Below are positions 40,486 through 40,802 of a stretch of DNA of 40,802 nt, piece by piece. A program made the position numbers and the translations under genes. Source of the DNA: Halobiforma nitratireducens JCM 10879 (lineage in GTDB: Archaea > Halobacteriota > Halobacteria > Halobacteriales > Natrialbaceae). Every line of letters starts with the position of its first letter. The stretch's first letter is position 1. The stretch spans positions 2,577 through 43,378 of the forward strand of contig NZ_AOMA01000171.1 of assembly GCF_000337895.1 (NCBI RefSeq), read 5' to 3'. The notes under the pieces are model-generated. The model made no database searches and had not been told where the DNA came from. It saw nothing but the letters and a program-made list of their open reading frames with translations.

Positions 40486-40802
40486 TCGAGTCGCACATCT
40501 CTTCGACCACGTCTCGAGTCGCAACCGTCGGTGCCCCCGACCAGGACGAGTCGTTGTTCCCGGAACTCCGGGACTGCAGGGACATCTCGCGGCAATCCAC
40601 GGTTACTCGAGTCGGGCACACGTCGAACGAGCAGTCGTCACGTCGTTGGCTCTTCGGACTGGTCGTCCGTTCCGTGTTCCGTCGATTCGACTAGCACTCT
40701 CGTCGCTTCGAATCTGCTCCGTTGCGAGGTCATCTAATCCTCCTCTCAGGCGTTCACTCCACTGTTCTTCGTGAGACTTGTAGGGAATTGGACGCCGTCT
40801 TG

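Noticed and set aside
40603..40802. Partial gene entering from the right edge on the minus strand
   Set aside because: The frame is open for 66 codons but third positions are not GC-rich and no motif is recognised. It cannot be decided without the neighbouring sequence.

Overview
The window is chromosomal DNA of a haloarchaeon (class Halobacteria, most like the Natrialbales). It is GC-rich with strong GC3 bias and its proteins are very acidic. It carries haloarchaeal families (HalOD1, DUF5789, DUF5790, DUF5814, DUF7344), a tandem double histone, an RPA3/RPAP3 pair, an archaeal CCA-adding enzyme and an archaeal RNase P RNA. The left edge is the 3' end of a 5S rRNA gene, so the window begins at the end of an rRNA operon.

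Layout. 1-9.5 kb: 5S end, a HalOD1 protein, a small membrane protein, a MinD-like/RecA-like fusion without P-loop lysines, PadR, a queuosine-precursor-type transporter, an M29 aminopeptidase, a DUF309 protein, NAD-dependent glucose-6-phosphate dehydrogenase (azf), pterin aldolase (mptD), DUF2071 and DUF5790 proteins. 9.5-13.6 kb: creatininase-family hydrolase, DUF5789 protein, ABC exporter, DUF192 lipobox-less exported protein. 13.6-20.4 kb: tRNA-Val, tRNA-Phe and tRNA-His interleaved with a DUF7344 HTH protein, DedA, cupin, a frameshifted carboxymuconolactone decarboxylase pseudogene, a solitary sdhA, and a DUF5814 protein. 20.4-28.9 kb: a multi-hairpin intergenic element, RHH/coiled-coil protein, VOC protein, rpap3-rpa3, moaB, a polytopic DUF6498-like membrane protein, two tandem CobW-type GTPases and a divergent, internally shortened NikR-like protein. 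28.9-32.4 kb: surface-sugar genes (GT4, UDP-sugar 4,6-dehydratase, sugar epimerase/reductase). 32.4-40.8 kb: tRNA-Asn, cca, histone deacetylase-histone-rpa2 cluster, tRNA-Arg, a Tat-exported hydrolase, RNase P RNA and an AMMECR1 protein.

Functional themes. RNA maturation (cca, rnpB, five tRNAs), single-stranded DNA binding and chromatin (rpa3-rpap3, rpa2-histone-deacetylase), metal trafficking (two CobW proteins facing a NikR-like regulator across a palindrome), and glycan precursor synthesis.

The most unusual non-coding structure is a module that follows four of the five tRNA genes (Val, Phe, His, Arg). About 50-70 bases past the tRNA there is a T-arm-like block (TTCGAACCAGAC-type). It is usually followed by a CGAACGAAGTGA-type block, and 100-140 bases past the tRNA there is an imperfect to perfect copy of that same tRNA's own 3' end. 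A second candidate is a 270-base string of back-to-back hairpins at 20536-20803 whose last part looks like the right end of an IS200/IS605-type element.
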